From the NCBI RefSeq assembly GCF_000685015.1, contig NZ_BAYA01000015.1, forward strand, positions 186,001 to 250,000: a stretch of DNA of 64,000 nt, written 5' to 3'. The notes beneath the pieces were generated by a model. The model ran no database searches and was not told where the DNA came from. It worked only from the letters and a program-made list of their open reading frames with translations. Shown piece after piece: positions 44,649 to 54,482 of this stretch (positions within the stretch are counted from its first letter, which is position 1; the number at the start of each line of letters is the position of its first letter). Position numbers and translations under genes: made by a program. Source of the stretch: Paraburkholderia bannensis NBRC 103871 (GTDB lineage: Bacteria; Pseudomonadota; Gammaproteobacteria; Burkholderiales; Burkholderiaceae).

Positions 44649-45113
44649 ATGAAACAGCGTCGAGTCCCCGTTGTGCCCCGCGTTGCCGCCCTCGCCACCC
44701 TAGCGACACTGATTGCTTTTTGCCCGCCGCTCGGGGCGCAACCCGAGCAGACGCCGGACAAGCGTTTCGACTGCACGTCGAATCCGCATGCATTCATATC
44801 GGCAATGATTGAAGAAAAGTCGATCGACCCGAAGCCAAGCCGTGTCGAAGCGAACTCAGTCAATGCATTCCGCCCGGCGCAGGGCAGTCGCATGAGCGCG
44901 TTCGGCTTTCCGATTTATGTCGTGCTCGGCTATGCACGCGACGATGACCTGTTTCGCCGCGGCGCGGGCAAGGAGATCAAGGCGCCGCTTTATGGCGTTG
45001 TAGTGTCCGCGCCCGCGGAATCGGTGCGCTCGCGCGTGAGCGAAGCAAACAGCGACGCAACGGTTAAATCCGTGGTGCCGCTGCTGCTGACCGCCATCGT
45101 GTGCGGCGGGTGA
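44649..45113 (+). CDS. Hypothetical secreted protein (154 aa)
   Basis: No family recognised. ATG 44649 is chosen because it begins a plausible signal peptide (MKQRRVPVVPRVAALATLAT...PLGA); an in-frame ATG at 44577 has AGGAG but 18 bases away. The mature part has one cysteine early (RFDCTSNPHAF) and one near the end (AIVCGG), perhaps a disulfide, and the stretches FGFPIYVVLGYARDDD and IKAPLYGVVVSAPAESVRS. Same direction as the DUF2501 gene 170 bases upstream. Likely periplasmic. Confidence 0.6.
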   Translation: MKQRRVPVVPRVAALATLATLIAFCPPLGAQPEQTPDKRFDCTSNPHAFISAMIEEKSIDPKPSRVEANSVNAFRPAQGSRMSAFGFPIYVVLGYARDDDLFRRGAGKEIKAPLYGVVVSAPAESVRSRVSEANSDATVKSVVPLLLTAIVCGG

Positions 45114-45146
45114 CTTTTTGCAGCCTGCGTGGGCTTGCCGCCGCGC

Positions 45147-45764
45147 CTAGCCCGCGAAGAACGCGAGCGCGCCCATCACCACACCCGCTGCGCCAACGCC
45201 CACCGACGTGCGCAGCAGCCACTTGCGGCGCGTGAGCAAGGTAATCGCCGTGAGGGCAATCGAAATCTGGATCAGCGTGGTCGCCTGCGCCCAGCGATGG
45301 TGGCCGTGCAGCAGATGCTCCGCGTGCTCGTCGTCGGCCTGCACCTGCTTCTCCAGCGCCTCGGCGTTGGCGCGGATCGGCTCCTTCTGCTGGCGATAGC
45401 GGTCTGCATCGGCGGCGAAATGCCGCTGCGCCTCAGTCGCATTCGGCGCGAGCGCGGCAAGCGACGCGCCCAGTTCGGCGAGGTTCTGCTTCTCGCCCTT
45501 GGCCTGGTAATAGGCCCACTGGTTCGCCGCTTCGGTCTTGTGGATCGCCGCCTCGTTCTTGTAATAGAGCGCGAGGTTTTCGCTGTTGCCGCTCTGGTAC
45601 GAGAGGATCGCGCCAATCGATGCCAGGATCGCCGTCATCACGGCCATGCGGCCCGGAAAGGGGTCGCGCTCGCCTTCGGCATCGTGCCCGCCATGACCGT
45701 GGCCAGCCGCCGCGTGTTCGACCGCGTGATCGTGCGGCCCGTGCACTTCATACTCTTCAGACAT
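45147..45764 (-). CDS. DUF4337 domain membrane protein
   Basis: Protein of 205 residues. The N-terminus is His/Gly-rich (HGPHDHAVEHAAAGHGHGGH), possibly metal-binding. A helix follows (MAVMTAILASIGAILSYQSG), then a long charged helical region with coiled-coil character (about residues 65-150) and two C-terminal helices (TLIQISIALTAITLL; VGVGAAGVVMGALAFFAG). This is the DUF4337 pattern; function unknown. GGAG lies seven bases before ATG 45764. Convergent with the preceding secreted protein. Confidence 0.8.
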   Translation of the reverse strand: MSEEYEVHGPHDHAVEHAAAGHGHGGHDAEGERDPFPGRMAVMTAILASIGAILSYQSGNSENLALYYKNEAAIHKTEAANQWAYYQAKGEKQNLAELGASLAALAPNATEAQRHFAADADRYRQQKEPIRANAEALEKQVQADDEHAEHLLHGHHRWAQATTLIQISIALTAITLLTRRKWLLRTSVGVGAAGVVMGALAFFAG

Positions 45765-45966
45765 CCAACGACTCCGGGTAACGAATAGGAACAGCGCGCA
45801 GCGAGCGCCGCGTGACGTGCAGCGCACCATCCAGGACGCACCATTATCGTGGGCGCTGGCCAGTTGTCCAGTCCCCGTCAATGCCCTCACACGAAGAAAG
45901 AGAATCGCATCAAATCGAAACCTGATTGAAAGTTTTATCGTCTATTCATAGAAGAATGCGTTTCGC

Positions 45967-47235
45967 ATGCTGCGGCGCATGGCGTGCGCAGGCCGTTTGC
46001 TAACCTGCCTGACGCGCTTCATTCTGCGCAATTTTGCTGCGCGGCCACATCCTGTCCTGCCCGCCCGGCTGCGATCGCAGCCAGCGTTTCCCACCGTGCC
46101 TTCCTCACTTGCCTTCGATGCACGCGGCAGCCTGATCGACGCCATCTACGATGCCGCCCTGGGCGCGCGCGAGTGGCCTGAGGTGTTCGCGTGCATCGCC
46201 GCGCGGATCGGCGCGGCGCATGTGAATCTTTCGGTGGTGCCGACGGCGGCTGCATTCCGGCTAGAACAGTGGAGCGGGATCGACGCGAGCTTCGCGCAAA
46301 GTTATGCGCAGCACTATGGGGCGCTCGATCCGCTGGTGCCGCAGGCGCGGCGCTGGCCTGCCGGTACGCTCGTGACCGACGCGATGATCCGCCCGCAGGC
46401 CGCGCATCGAAACAGCGCGTTCGTGCAGGAATGGGTCAGGCCGCAGGGCATTCAGGCGGCGGCGTTCGCGAGCGTGCTGCACGAGCAGGGTCACGCGGGC
46501 GTGCTGGGCGTGCTGCGCGATGTGCCGCGTCCATTCGAGCAAGCTGAGCTCGACGTGTTGCGCGCGTTGCTGCCGCATCTGCGCAATGCGCTCCGCGTGC
46601 AGCGCCGCCTGCAAACGGGCGATGCGCCAGGCGCGCACGATCCGCTTGCTGCGCTCGACGCCTTTGATGCACTCGATGGCCTCGCACAAGCGGTGCTGAT
46701 CGTCGACCGCCAGGCGCGGGTGGTCTTCGCCAATCGCGCCGCCGCCGCGCAGCTCGCGCAGATGCAGGGATTGCGCGAAAGTCCGCACGGTTTGCAGACG
46801 CCCGCGCCCGAGGCCACGCAGCGCCTGCATGCGCTGATCGCGCGCGCGGCGGGCGACGGCGCGTCCGTTCGCACGGGCGGCGCCATGCTGATCGAGCGTG
46901 CGATGGCCGGCCTGCCGCTGCAGTTGCTGGCCGCACCGCTCGGTGCACGGCACGGTGCCGCCATGCTCATGGTGATCGACCCGCAGGCCGCGCGGCGAGG
47001 CGTCGAGCAGCGCCTGATCGCCCTCTACGCGCTGACACCCGCCGAGGCGCGCGTCGCCTGCGAAATCGGCAACGGCGGCAATCCACGCGATATCGCGGCA
47101 GCGTTGCGGATCGCGCCCTCGACGGTGCGCACGCATTTGCATCACGTCTTCGCCAAGACCGCCACGCGCGGTCAGGCCGATCTGATGCGGCTCGCCGCGC
47201 AGCTAGCGCAGTTGACACCTTCGCGCGGCGACTGA
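45967..47235 (+). CDS. LuxR-family transcriptional regulator
   Basis: DNA-binding regulator of up to 422 residues. The C-terminal LuxR helix-turn-helix is clear (LTPAEARVACEIGNGGNPRD; AAALRIAPSTVRTHLHHVFA). Upstream are a GAF-like part (about 55-200) and a PAS-like part (AVLIVDRQARVVFANRAAAA). The start is uncertain: the first 43 residues look like translated non-coding DNA and a GTG at 46096 gives a cleaner N-terminus, but neither site has a good ribosome sequence. No autoinducer-synthase gene is near. Target genes unknown. Confidence 0.78.
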   Translation: MLRRMACAGRLLTCLTRFILRNFAARPHPVLPARLRSQPAFPTVPSSLAFDARGSLIDAIYDAALGAREWPEVFACIAARIGAAHVNLSVVPTAAAFRLEQWSGIDASFAQSYAQHYGALDPLVPQARRWPAGTLVTDAMIRPQAAHRNSAFVQEWVRPQGIQAAAFASVLHEQGHAGVLGVLRDVPRPFEQAELDVLRALLPHLRNALRVQRRLQTGDAPGAHDPLAALDAFDALDGLAQAVLIVDRQARVVFANRAAAAQLAQMQGLRESPHGLQTPAPEATQRLHALIARAAGDGASVRTGGAMLIERAMAGLPLQLLAAPLGARHGAAMLMVIDPQAARRGVEQRLIALYALTPAEARVACEIGNGGNPRDIAAALRIAPSTVRTHLHHVFAKTATRGQADLMRLAAQLAQLTPSRGD

Positions 47236-47242
47236 ATAGAAA

Positions 47243-47287
47243 CGGCCCGCGCAATCGCCCTTCATTTAAGGGAAATTGCGCGGGCCG
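47243..47287. terminator. Long hairpin between convergent luxR-type gene and livF
   Basis: A 13-bp perfect stem (CGGCCCGCGCAAT / ATTGCGCGGGCCG) encloses a second stem CCCTT-CATTT-AAGGG. It lies between two convergent gene ends. No T run follows on either strand; it probably serves as a 3' end structure for both. Confidence 0.6.
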
Positions 47288-47316
47288 CTAGATAACGCCC
47301 TGAAGCGCTTGCGAAA

Positions 47317-48017
<701 letters not shown>

Positions 48018-48018
<1 letters not shown>

Positions 48019-48788
48019 CAGTCCTCTCCCAGGTAGGCTTTGATCACGCGCGGGTCGTTGCGCACTTCTTCAGGCTTGCCGATCATGATCGGCTTGCCGT
48101 GTTCCATCACGAGGATGCGATCCGATACGCCCATCACGAGGCTCATGTCGTGCTCAATCAGGAGTACGGAGATTCCGAACTCGTTGCGCAGTCCATCGAC
48201 CATGTGCTGCAGCTCGATCTTTTCCTGCGGATTCAGGCCGGCCGCCGGTTCATCGAGCATCAGCAGACGCGGTTCCGTGATCATGCAGCGCGCGATTTCG
48301 AGGCGGCGCTGATGGCCGTACGAAAGCGTGCCCGCTTCGCGGTTCGCCACGTCCTTCAGGCCCACGCGTTCGAGCCAGTACGCAGCGCGTTCGAGCGCGG
48401 CGCGCTCGGCGCGGCGGTACGAAGGCGTAGCGAACAGGCCGCTGAGCATGTTGCGGTTGACCTTCAGGTGCTGCGCAACCATCAGGTTTTCGAGCACCGT
48501 CAACTGCTTGAACAGGCGGATATTCTGGAACGTGCGCACGAGGCCGCGACGCGCGACCTGGTGGCTCGGTTGGCCCGTGATCGCATGGCCGTCGAGCACG
48601 ATGTCGCCGCCGGTCGGCTTATAGAAGCCGCCCACGCAGTTGAACACCGTGGTCTTGCCCGCGCCGTTCGGCCCGATGATCGCGAAGACTTCGTTCGGGC
48701 GCACATCGAACTCAATGCCGTCCACGGCCAGCAGGCCGCCGAAGCGCATCTGCAGGCCCGCCACTTTCAACAACGCTTGTGCACTCAT
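48018..48788 (-). CDS. livG: Branched-chain amino acid ABC transporter ATP-binding protein LivG
   Basis: Partner ATPase of 256 residues. Walker A IIGPNGAGKTTVFN, signature LSYGHQRRLEIARCM, Walker B LLMLDEPAAGLNP and switch region SVLLIEHDMSLVM with His are intact. The start at 48788 overlaps the livM stop (ATGA). Length is typical. Confidence 0.93.
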
Positions 48789-50059
48789 TGCGGCAACTCC
48801 ACGTGCGGACGGCTTGCGGGCAACAGGCCCTGCGGACGCCACATCATCATCAGCACCATCACCAGACCGAAGATCAGCATGCGGTACTCGGCGAAACCAC
48901 GCGCCACTTCGGGCAATGCGGTCAGCAGGATCGCGGCCAGCACGACACCCAGCTGCGAGCCCATGCCGCCCAGCACCACCACGGCCAGGATCAGCGCCGA
49001 TTCGATGAAGGTGAACGACTCCGGCGTGACGAGGCCCTGGCGCGCCGCGAAGAACGCCCCAGCGAGACCCGCGAACGACGCGCCCAGCGTGAACGCCGAG
49101 AGCTTGACGCGCGTGGGGTTCAGGCCCAGCGAGCGGCAGGCAATCTCGTCTTCGCGCAGCGCTTCCCACGCGCGGCCCATCGGCATGCGCAGCAGGCGGC
49201 TCGTGACGAACAGCGTGAACGCGACCAGCACCAGCGCGAGCAGGTACAGGAAGATGATCATGTGTTCGCCGCTGTATTCGAGGCCGATCAGTTCGTTGAA
49301 GGTTTTCGCGCCCTCGACGCTCGCATGGCGCGCGAGTTCGAAACCGAACACCGTGGGCTTCGGAATCCCCGAAATGCCGTCCGGGCCGCCCGTGATGCTC
49401 GTGAGGTTATTGAGCAGCAGGCGGATGATTTCGCCGAAGCCGAGCGTGACGATCGCAAGATAGTCGCCGCGCAGGCGCAGCACCGGAAAACCCAGCAGGA
49501 AGCCGAAGGTCGCCGAAGCCAGCGCCGCGAGCGGCAGGCATTCCCAGAACGTGAAGCCGAAGTACTGGTTGAGCAGCGCATACGTATAGCCGCCCACCGC
49601 GTAAAAGCCCACATAACCGAGGTCGAGCAGGCCCGCGAAGCCCACCACGATGTTCAGGCCAAGGCCCAGGATCACGTAGATGAGCGCGAGCGTGGCGACG
49701 TCGATGGTGCCGCGCGAGCTGATGAACGGGAACACCGCGCCAAAGGCAAGCAGCACCCAGATCGCGATGCGTTGCTGGCGCGCGCCCATTGCGGGCGCTT
49801 TGGGCAGCTTCACGCCACTCGTTGCGCGCACAAACATCGGCTTGGCGAGCTGGAACACGAACACCACGGCGGCCGCGATCCACACCGGATGCCAGTGCTG
49901 CTGCAGCACCACCTGGTAACCGTCGAGCGTGAGTTGCAGGCCGAGGATCGGCGCCGTGAGGATGATGGTCGCAAAGGCCGCGACGAACGCACCCTTCAGC
50001 GTCTGCGACGAAGACGGGCCGCTATGGCTGACCGCGCGAACCGAAACAGTTTGGCTCAT
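48785..50059 (-). CDS. livM: Branched-chain amino acid ABC transporter permease LivM
   Basis: Inner-membrane permease of 424 residues with about ten helices and an extended N-terminus as in E. coli LivM (425). Characteristic segments are YVILGLGLNIVVGFAGLLDL, VGFYAVGGYTYALLNQYFG and LREDEIACRSLGLNPTRVKL, the ATPase-docking loop. GAGG lies five bases before ATG 50059. Seven bases separate it from livH. Confidence 0.92.
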   Translation of the reverse strand: MSQTVSVRAVSHSGPSSSQTLKGAFVAAFATIILTAPILGLQLTLDGYQVVLQQHWHPVWIAAAVVFVFQLAKPMFVRATSGVKLPKAPAMGARQQRIAIWVLLAFGAVFPFISSRGTIDVATLALIYVILGLGLNIVVGFAGLLDLGYVGFYAVGGYTYALLNQYFGFTFWECLPLAALASATFGFLLGFPVLRLRGDYLAIVTLGFGEIIRLLLNNLTSITGGPDGISGIPKPTVFGFELARHASVEGAKTFNELIGLEYSGEHMIIFLYLLALVLVAFTLFVTSRLLRMPMGRAWEALREDEIACRSLGLNPTRVKLSAFTLGASFAGLAGAFFAARQGLVTPESFTFIESALILAVVVLGGMGSQLGVVLAAILLTALPEVARGFAEYRMLIFGLVMVLMMMWRPQGLLPASRPHVELPQ

Positions 50060-50066
50060 ATCGACC

Positions 50067-50993
50067 TCACACCTTTTCGACGTCCGGCTTGCCGAGCAGG
50101 CCGGTGGGACGGAACAGCAGCACGAGCACCAGCAGGCCGAAGGCCACGACGTCCTTGTACTCGGACGGCATGTACGCCGATGCGAAGGTTTCGGCCAGGC
50201 CCAGCAGCACGCCGCCGAGCATCGCGCCCGGAATGCTGCCGATGCCGCCAAGTACCGCTGCCGTGAACGCCTTGATGCCCGCGATGAAGCCGATATACGG
50301 ATTGAGCTTGCCGATCGTCAGGCCGATCAGCACGCCGCCCACCGCCGCCAGCATCGCGCCGAGCACGAACGTAAACGAGATCACGCGGTTCGTGTCGATG
50401 CCGAGCAGGTTCGCCATCTTCATGTCTTCGGCGCAGGCGCGGCACGCGCGACCCATGCGCGAACGCGAGATGAAGAGCGTGAGCGCGACCATCAGCACGA
50501 CCGTGGTGCCGACGATCAGCATGCGCGCGTACGGGATCGTCACGTCGAAGTTACCGCCCATGTTGAAGTCGAGCGCGCCGGAAATCAGCATCGGCACGGA
50601 CACGTCACGCGCGCCCTGGCCGATCTGCACGTAATTCTGCAAGAAGATCGACATGCCGATCGCGGAGATCAGCGGCACGAGACGCGGCCCGCCGCGCAGC
50701 GGCCGGTACGCAACGCGTTCGACCGCAAAACCGTAGAGCCCGGTGACCACCACCGAGACGATGAGCGCCGCGCCCAGCACGAGCGGCAGCGGATAGCCCG
50801 CCGTGGTGCCGATGGCCGTGAGCGTGACGAGGCCCACATAGGCGCCGATCATGTAGATCTCGCCGTGAGCGAAATTGATCATGCCGATGATGCCGTAGAC
50901 CATCGTGTAGCCAATGGCGATCAGCGCATAGATCGCACCCAGCGTGAGCCCGTTGACGAGCTGCTGGGTGAACTGAGGAAGAAAATCATTCAT
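50067..50993 (-). CDS. livH: Branched-chain amino acid ABC transporter permease LivH
   Basis: Permease partner of 308 residues. It begins FLPQFTQQLVNGLTLGAIYA and has FAHGEIYMIGAYVGLVTLTA and RACAEDMKMANLLGIDTNRV (docking loop), all typical. It follows livJ after a 162-base gap holding a terminator, so livJ is probably made in excess over the membrane parts. Confidence 0.92.
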   Translation of the reverse strand: MNDFLPQFTQQLVNGLTLGAIYALIAIGYTMVYGIIGMINFAHGEIYMIGAYVGLVTLTAIGTTAGYPLPLVLGAALIVSVVVTGLYGFAVERVAYRPLRGGPRLVPLISAIGMSIFLQNYVQIGQGARDVSVPMLISGALDFNMGGNFDVTIPYARMLIVGTTVVLMVALTLFISRSRMGRACRACAEDMKMANLLGIDTNRVISFTFVLGAMLAAVGGVLIGLTIGKLNPYIGFIAGIKAFTAAVLGGIGSIPGAMLGGVLLGLAETFASAYMPSEYKDVVAFGLLVLVLLFRPTGLLGKPDVEKV

Positions 50994-51099
50994 GCTTTAA
51001 GCCCCGCGGCGGTGAAGCCGGTAAGAGACCCTTTAGAACCGTACCAATCCGTTGTTATCGACGCTTTATCGTTGCGCACGCAACTTCCATGAAGCTGCT

Positions 51100-51135
51100 A
51101 TAAAAACGCCCCGCCACAAACCGCGACGGGGCGTT
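51100..51135 (-). terminator. Intrinsic terminator between livJ and livH
   Basis: A 9-bp stem (AACGCCCCG / CGGGGCGTT) read leftward is followed by TTTTTA. Placed 21 bases after livJ, it should end most transcripts, with read-through into livHMGF giving a high receptor-to-permease ratio. Confidence 0.85.
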
Positions 51136-51155
51136 CGCAACGTGCAGCGCGGGGA

Positions 51156-52283
51156 TCAGTTCGCGGCGGTCTTGGTGGCGTCCTTGTGCCACGTGTACAC
51201 AACGAACCGGAACGACTTCAGGTCGCCCTGTGCGTCGTACTGCACGTTGCCGATCGGCGTGTTGAACGCGTTCTTGTGCAGGTACGCGGCAACCTTGGTC
51301 GGGTCGGTGCTCTTCGCGCCTGCGATGCCGTCGGCGATCACTTCGACCGCAGCGTAGGCCGGCATCTGGAACGGGCCGTTCGGATCGCGCTTGGCGTCCG
51401 CGAATGCCTTCACGAGCTTCGCGTTGGCCGGATCGGCTGCGAAGTCGGCGGGCAGCGTGACGAGCATGCCTTCCGAGGCCGGGCCGGCAATCGCCGTCAC
51501 GTCCTTGTTGCCCACGCCTTCCGGGCCCATGAACGTGGCCTTGACGCCCTGTTCACGCGACTGGCGCATCAGCAGGCCCATTTCCGGGTGGTAGCCGCCG
51601 AAGTAGACGAAGTCCACGCCTTGCGACTTGAGCTTGGTGACGATTGCCGAGTAGTCCGAATCGCCCGCGTTGATGCCTTCGAACACGACGACGGGGATGT
51701 GCGCCTTGTCGAGCGCAGCCTTCACCGACGTAGCGATGCCCTGGCCGTACGACTGCTTGTCGTGCAGGATCGCGACCTTCTTCGGCTTGACCTTGCCGAT
51801 GATGTAGGCGGCGGCAGCCGGGCCTTGCTGGTCGTCGCGGCCGATGGTGCGGAAGATGAACTGGCGCTTCTTGCCTTCGGTCAGCTGCGGCGCGGTCGCC
51901 GACGGCGTGACCATCACGACGCCTTCGTTTTCGTAGATGTCGGAAGCGGGGATCGTCGAGCCCGAGCAGACGTGGCCGACCACGTACTGGATGTGCTGCG
52001 AGACGATCTTGTTGGCGACGGCGACGGCCTGCTTCGGCTCGCACGAATCGTCCATCAGGACAGCTTCGAGCTTGTTGCCGTTTGCGCCGCCAGCGGCGTT
52101 GATCTGGTCGATTGCGGTCAGGGCGCCAGCCTTGACCATGTCGCCGTACTGGGCGACCGGGCCGCTGAACGGGCCGGCGATAGCGATCTTGACGGTCTCG
52201 GCGTGAGCGGCTGCACCAAAAGCGAGCAGCGCGGCTGCCACAGAGACAGAGGTAAGGCGGTTACGGCGGAACAGCGACGTCAT
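51156..52283 (-). CDS. livJ: Branched-chain amino acid ABC transporter substrate-binding protein LivJ/LivK
   Basis: Periplasmic receptor of 375 residues. A signal peptide (SVSVAAALLAFGAAAHAE) precedes the family 6 binding domain: VKIAIAGPFSGPVAQYGDMV, YVVGHVCSGSTIPASDIYEN and VDFVYFGGYHPEMGLLMRQS. A cysteine pair (CEPKQ / HVCSG) matches the conserved disulfide. GAGGAG lies before ATG. First gene of the livJHMGF operon. Confidence 0.93.
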   Translation of the reverse strand: MTSLFRRNRLTSVSVAAALLAFGAAAHAETVKIAIAGPFSGPVAQYGDMVKAGALTAIDQINAAGGANGNKLEAVLMDDSCEPKQAVAVANKIVSQHIQYVVGHVCSGSTIPASDIYENEGVVMVTPSATAPQLTEGKKRQFIFRTIGRDDQQGPAAAAYIIGKVKPKKVAILHDKQSYGQGIATSVKAALDKAHIPVVVFEGINAGDSDYSAIVTKLKSQGVDFVYFGGYHPEMGLLMRQSREQGVKATFMGPEGVGNKDVTAIAGPASEGMLVTLPADFAADPANAKLVKAFADAKRDPNGPFQMPAYAAVEVIADGIAGAKSTDPTKVAAYLHKNAFNTPIGNVQYDAQGDLKSFRFVVYTWHKDATKTAAN

Positions 52284-53327
52284 CAGGAGCTCCTCGATTG
52301 TTTTCGGGTCAACCGGTCAGACGGATGACCTGCGCAAACGAACAGCACCCCGAGGACGAGCCAGGGGGGACGACAACGACGGGCCTGAGAGAAATTGAAG
52401 ACGTGACGGGGCCCGGCGTTTATCACCCGCTTTTTGCGGTTGAGTTCGGAGGGATCGCGTTGATACGCGGCCCCTGTTGCGCAAGCGATCCGCCTGCCCC
52501 GTTCACTGCATTTCGTCCGGAAAGGTGGTCCGGACTCAATCAGCGACCGGCGGATCCTATCAATAAAATCTCCCACTCGCAACCAAGGGTTTTTTCCGAT
52601 ATCTCCTGATGTATTGATCGCCGCCAATTGAGGAAAATCCGGTGAAAGAGCTTGAAAACATTTGGAAAATCGCAGGGCGCCAAGGACGGAAGCGAGACCT
52701 TCCGGCTAGAACGACCGACTGGCAAGCCTTGGGGGAAATCGATTTCCGATCCGAAATAAATGACGCTGCTTTTTCCAATCGGAAAATCGTCGGGAAACCT
52801 GATCGACTATTTTTATCTGGCTGCGATACCGAATATCGAGGATGGGAAACTTTTCAAAAATTGGCCGCTGCACGCATAGTAAAAACCCTAAATGCAAATC
52901 GCGCCAAGTGTTTGATTTTCATGAACAAATTACACTTTACTTTCATTCGGGAAAGCCTCATGCGGCTCTACGCAGCCGATAATCGCCACGCACTCACCGA
53001 ACACATTATTTCCGGTCGGAATCCGGGAAAACTTTCGACGCCCTGCTGAGTTTCCTGGAAAGCCGGATCGACTATTTTTCGACGGCCGATGACATGCCGT
53101 CGCATCCTCGCCGCACTGTCCCGGTGCGCGTTCCGGATCCGTAAAACTCGGTGGTATGCTCGCTGCCTCGCCGCCGGTCTTATGCACCATTGCGGCGCAC
53201 GGTGTAAGGGGCACGCAAGGTCATGACGTGCGCGCCGTGCGCAATGCCGGGTGCAACGTTCGGCGGCGCTGCCGCGCAAGCGCACCACACCCGTCCAGAA
53301 CCGAACATTCGGGGGAGATCAAACAGA
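52284..53327. other. 1-kb gene-poor, AT-rich region with recurrent GGAAA motifs
   Basis: This 1044-base gap separates the liv operon from the second ABC importer. Bases 52580-53080 are clearly AT-richer than the surroundings. The 14-mer GATCGACTATTTTT occurs at 52801-52814 and 53066-53079, each preceded by a GGAAA-CC-like sequence, and GGAAA recurs about nine times. GTCCGGA is repeated at 52515 and 52528. A 135-codon frame from 52642 (GTG) has no ribosome site and no recognisable protein features. It should contain the liv promoter on its left side; the rest may be regulatory or decayed DNA. Confidence 0.5.
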
Positions 53328-54317
53328 ATGAAGACCTTCAAGCTCGCCGCCACGGCCGCCACCCTTACCCTGATCGCCAGCGCCGCCGCGCTCACGCTCG
53401 CATCCGGCGCAGCGAACGCCGCCGAAACCGCCACCGTCGAAGTGCTCTCCATCGTCGAACACCCCGCCCTCGACGCGATCCGCGACGGCGTGCGCGACGA
53501 GCTGAAGGCCGCCGGCTACGACGCCGGCAAGAACCTCAAGTGGGAATACCAGAGCGCCCAGGGCAACACCGGCACCGCCGCGCAGATCGCGCGCAAGTTC
53601 GTCGGCGACAATCCGAGCGCCATCGTCGCGATCGCGACGCCGTCGGCGCAGGCCGTGGTGGCCGCAACGAAGTCCGTGCCCGTCGTGTACTCGGGCGTCA
53701 CCGATCCGGTCGCCGCGCAGCTCGTGAAGACGTGGACGCCCAGCGGCACCAACGTCACGGGCGTGTCGGACAAGCTGCCGCTCGACAAGCAGGTCGCGCT
53801 CATCAAGCGCGTGGTGCCGAATGCGAAGACCGTCGGCATGGTCTACAACCCCGGCGAAGCAAATTCGGTCGTGGTCGTGAAGGCGCTCAAGGAACTGCTC
53901 GCGCAACAGGGCATGACGCTCAAGGAAGCCGCAGCGCCGCGCACGGTGGACATCGGTTCGGCGGCAAAGAGCCTGATCGGCAAGGTCGATGTGATCTACA
54001 CCAACACGGACAACAACGTCGTTTCGGCCTACGAAGCGCTCGTGAAGGTGGCCGACGATGCGAAGATTCCGCTCGTCGCGTCGGACACGGACAGCGTGAA
54101 GCGCGGCGCGATTGCGGCGCTCGGCATCGATTACAGCGACCTGGGCCATCAGACGGGCAAGGTCGTCGTGCGCATCCTCAAGGGCGAAAAGCCCGGCGCG
54201 ATCGCATCGGAAACCAGCAGCAAGCTGCAACTGTTCGTGAATCCGGCTGCCGCGCAGAAGCAAGGCGTGACGCTTTCCGCCGATCTGCTCAAGGACGCCA
54301 CCACGGTCGTCAAGTAA
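53328..54317 (+). CDS. ABC transporter substrate-binding protein (PF04392, TrpX-like)
   Basis: Periplasmic receptor of 329 residues. A signal peptide (ATLTLIASAAALTLASGAANA) is followed by the ABC_sub_bind fold: VEVLSIVEHPALDAIRDGVR, IVAIATPSAQAVVAATKSVP and VVYSGVTDPVAAQLV. GGGGGAG lies eleven bases before ATG 53328. It heads a three-gene importer with a LivH-like permease and one ATPase. Family members bind aromatic amino acids (TrpXYZ) or other small ligands; the ligand here is unknown. Confidence 0.87.
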   Translation: MKTFKLAATAATLTLIASAAALTLASGAANAAETATVEVLSIVEHPALDAIRDGVRDELKAAGYDAGKNLKWEYQSAQGNTGTAAQIARKFVGDNPSAIVAIATPSAQAVVAATKSVPVVYSGVTDPVAAQLVKTWTPSGTNVTGVSDKLPLDKQVALIKRVVPNAKTVGMVYNPGEANSVVVVKALKELLAQQGMTLKEAAAPRTVDIGSAAKSLIGKVDVIYTNTDNNVVSAYEALVKVADDAKIPLVASDTDSVKRGAIAALGIDYSDLGHQTGKVVVRILKGEKPGAIASETSSKLQLFVNPAAAQKQGVTLSADLLKDATTVVK

Positions 54318-54482
54318 GGCTTCACACGCCCGCACGCGTGACCGCATAGCAAAGCACCGGCCTTCACCGGGCCTCGCGCACGCGCGCGCCACGCCGCCTC
54401 ATCCGGGCGGCGCGGCGCGCGCGGCGACCCATCCGGCTGCGTCACCGCAATCCGCCCGCCGGAAACCGCAACAGGATTTCCC

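Noticed and set aside
52642..53049. 135-codon GTG-start frame in the AT-rich gap
   Set aside because: No ribosome site, no recognisable family, no membrane or signal segment; kept only as part of the intergenic description.
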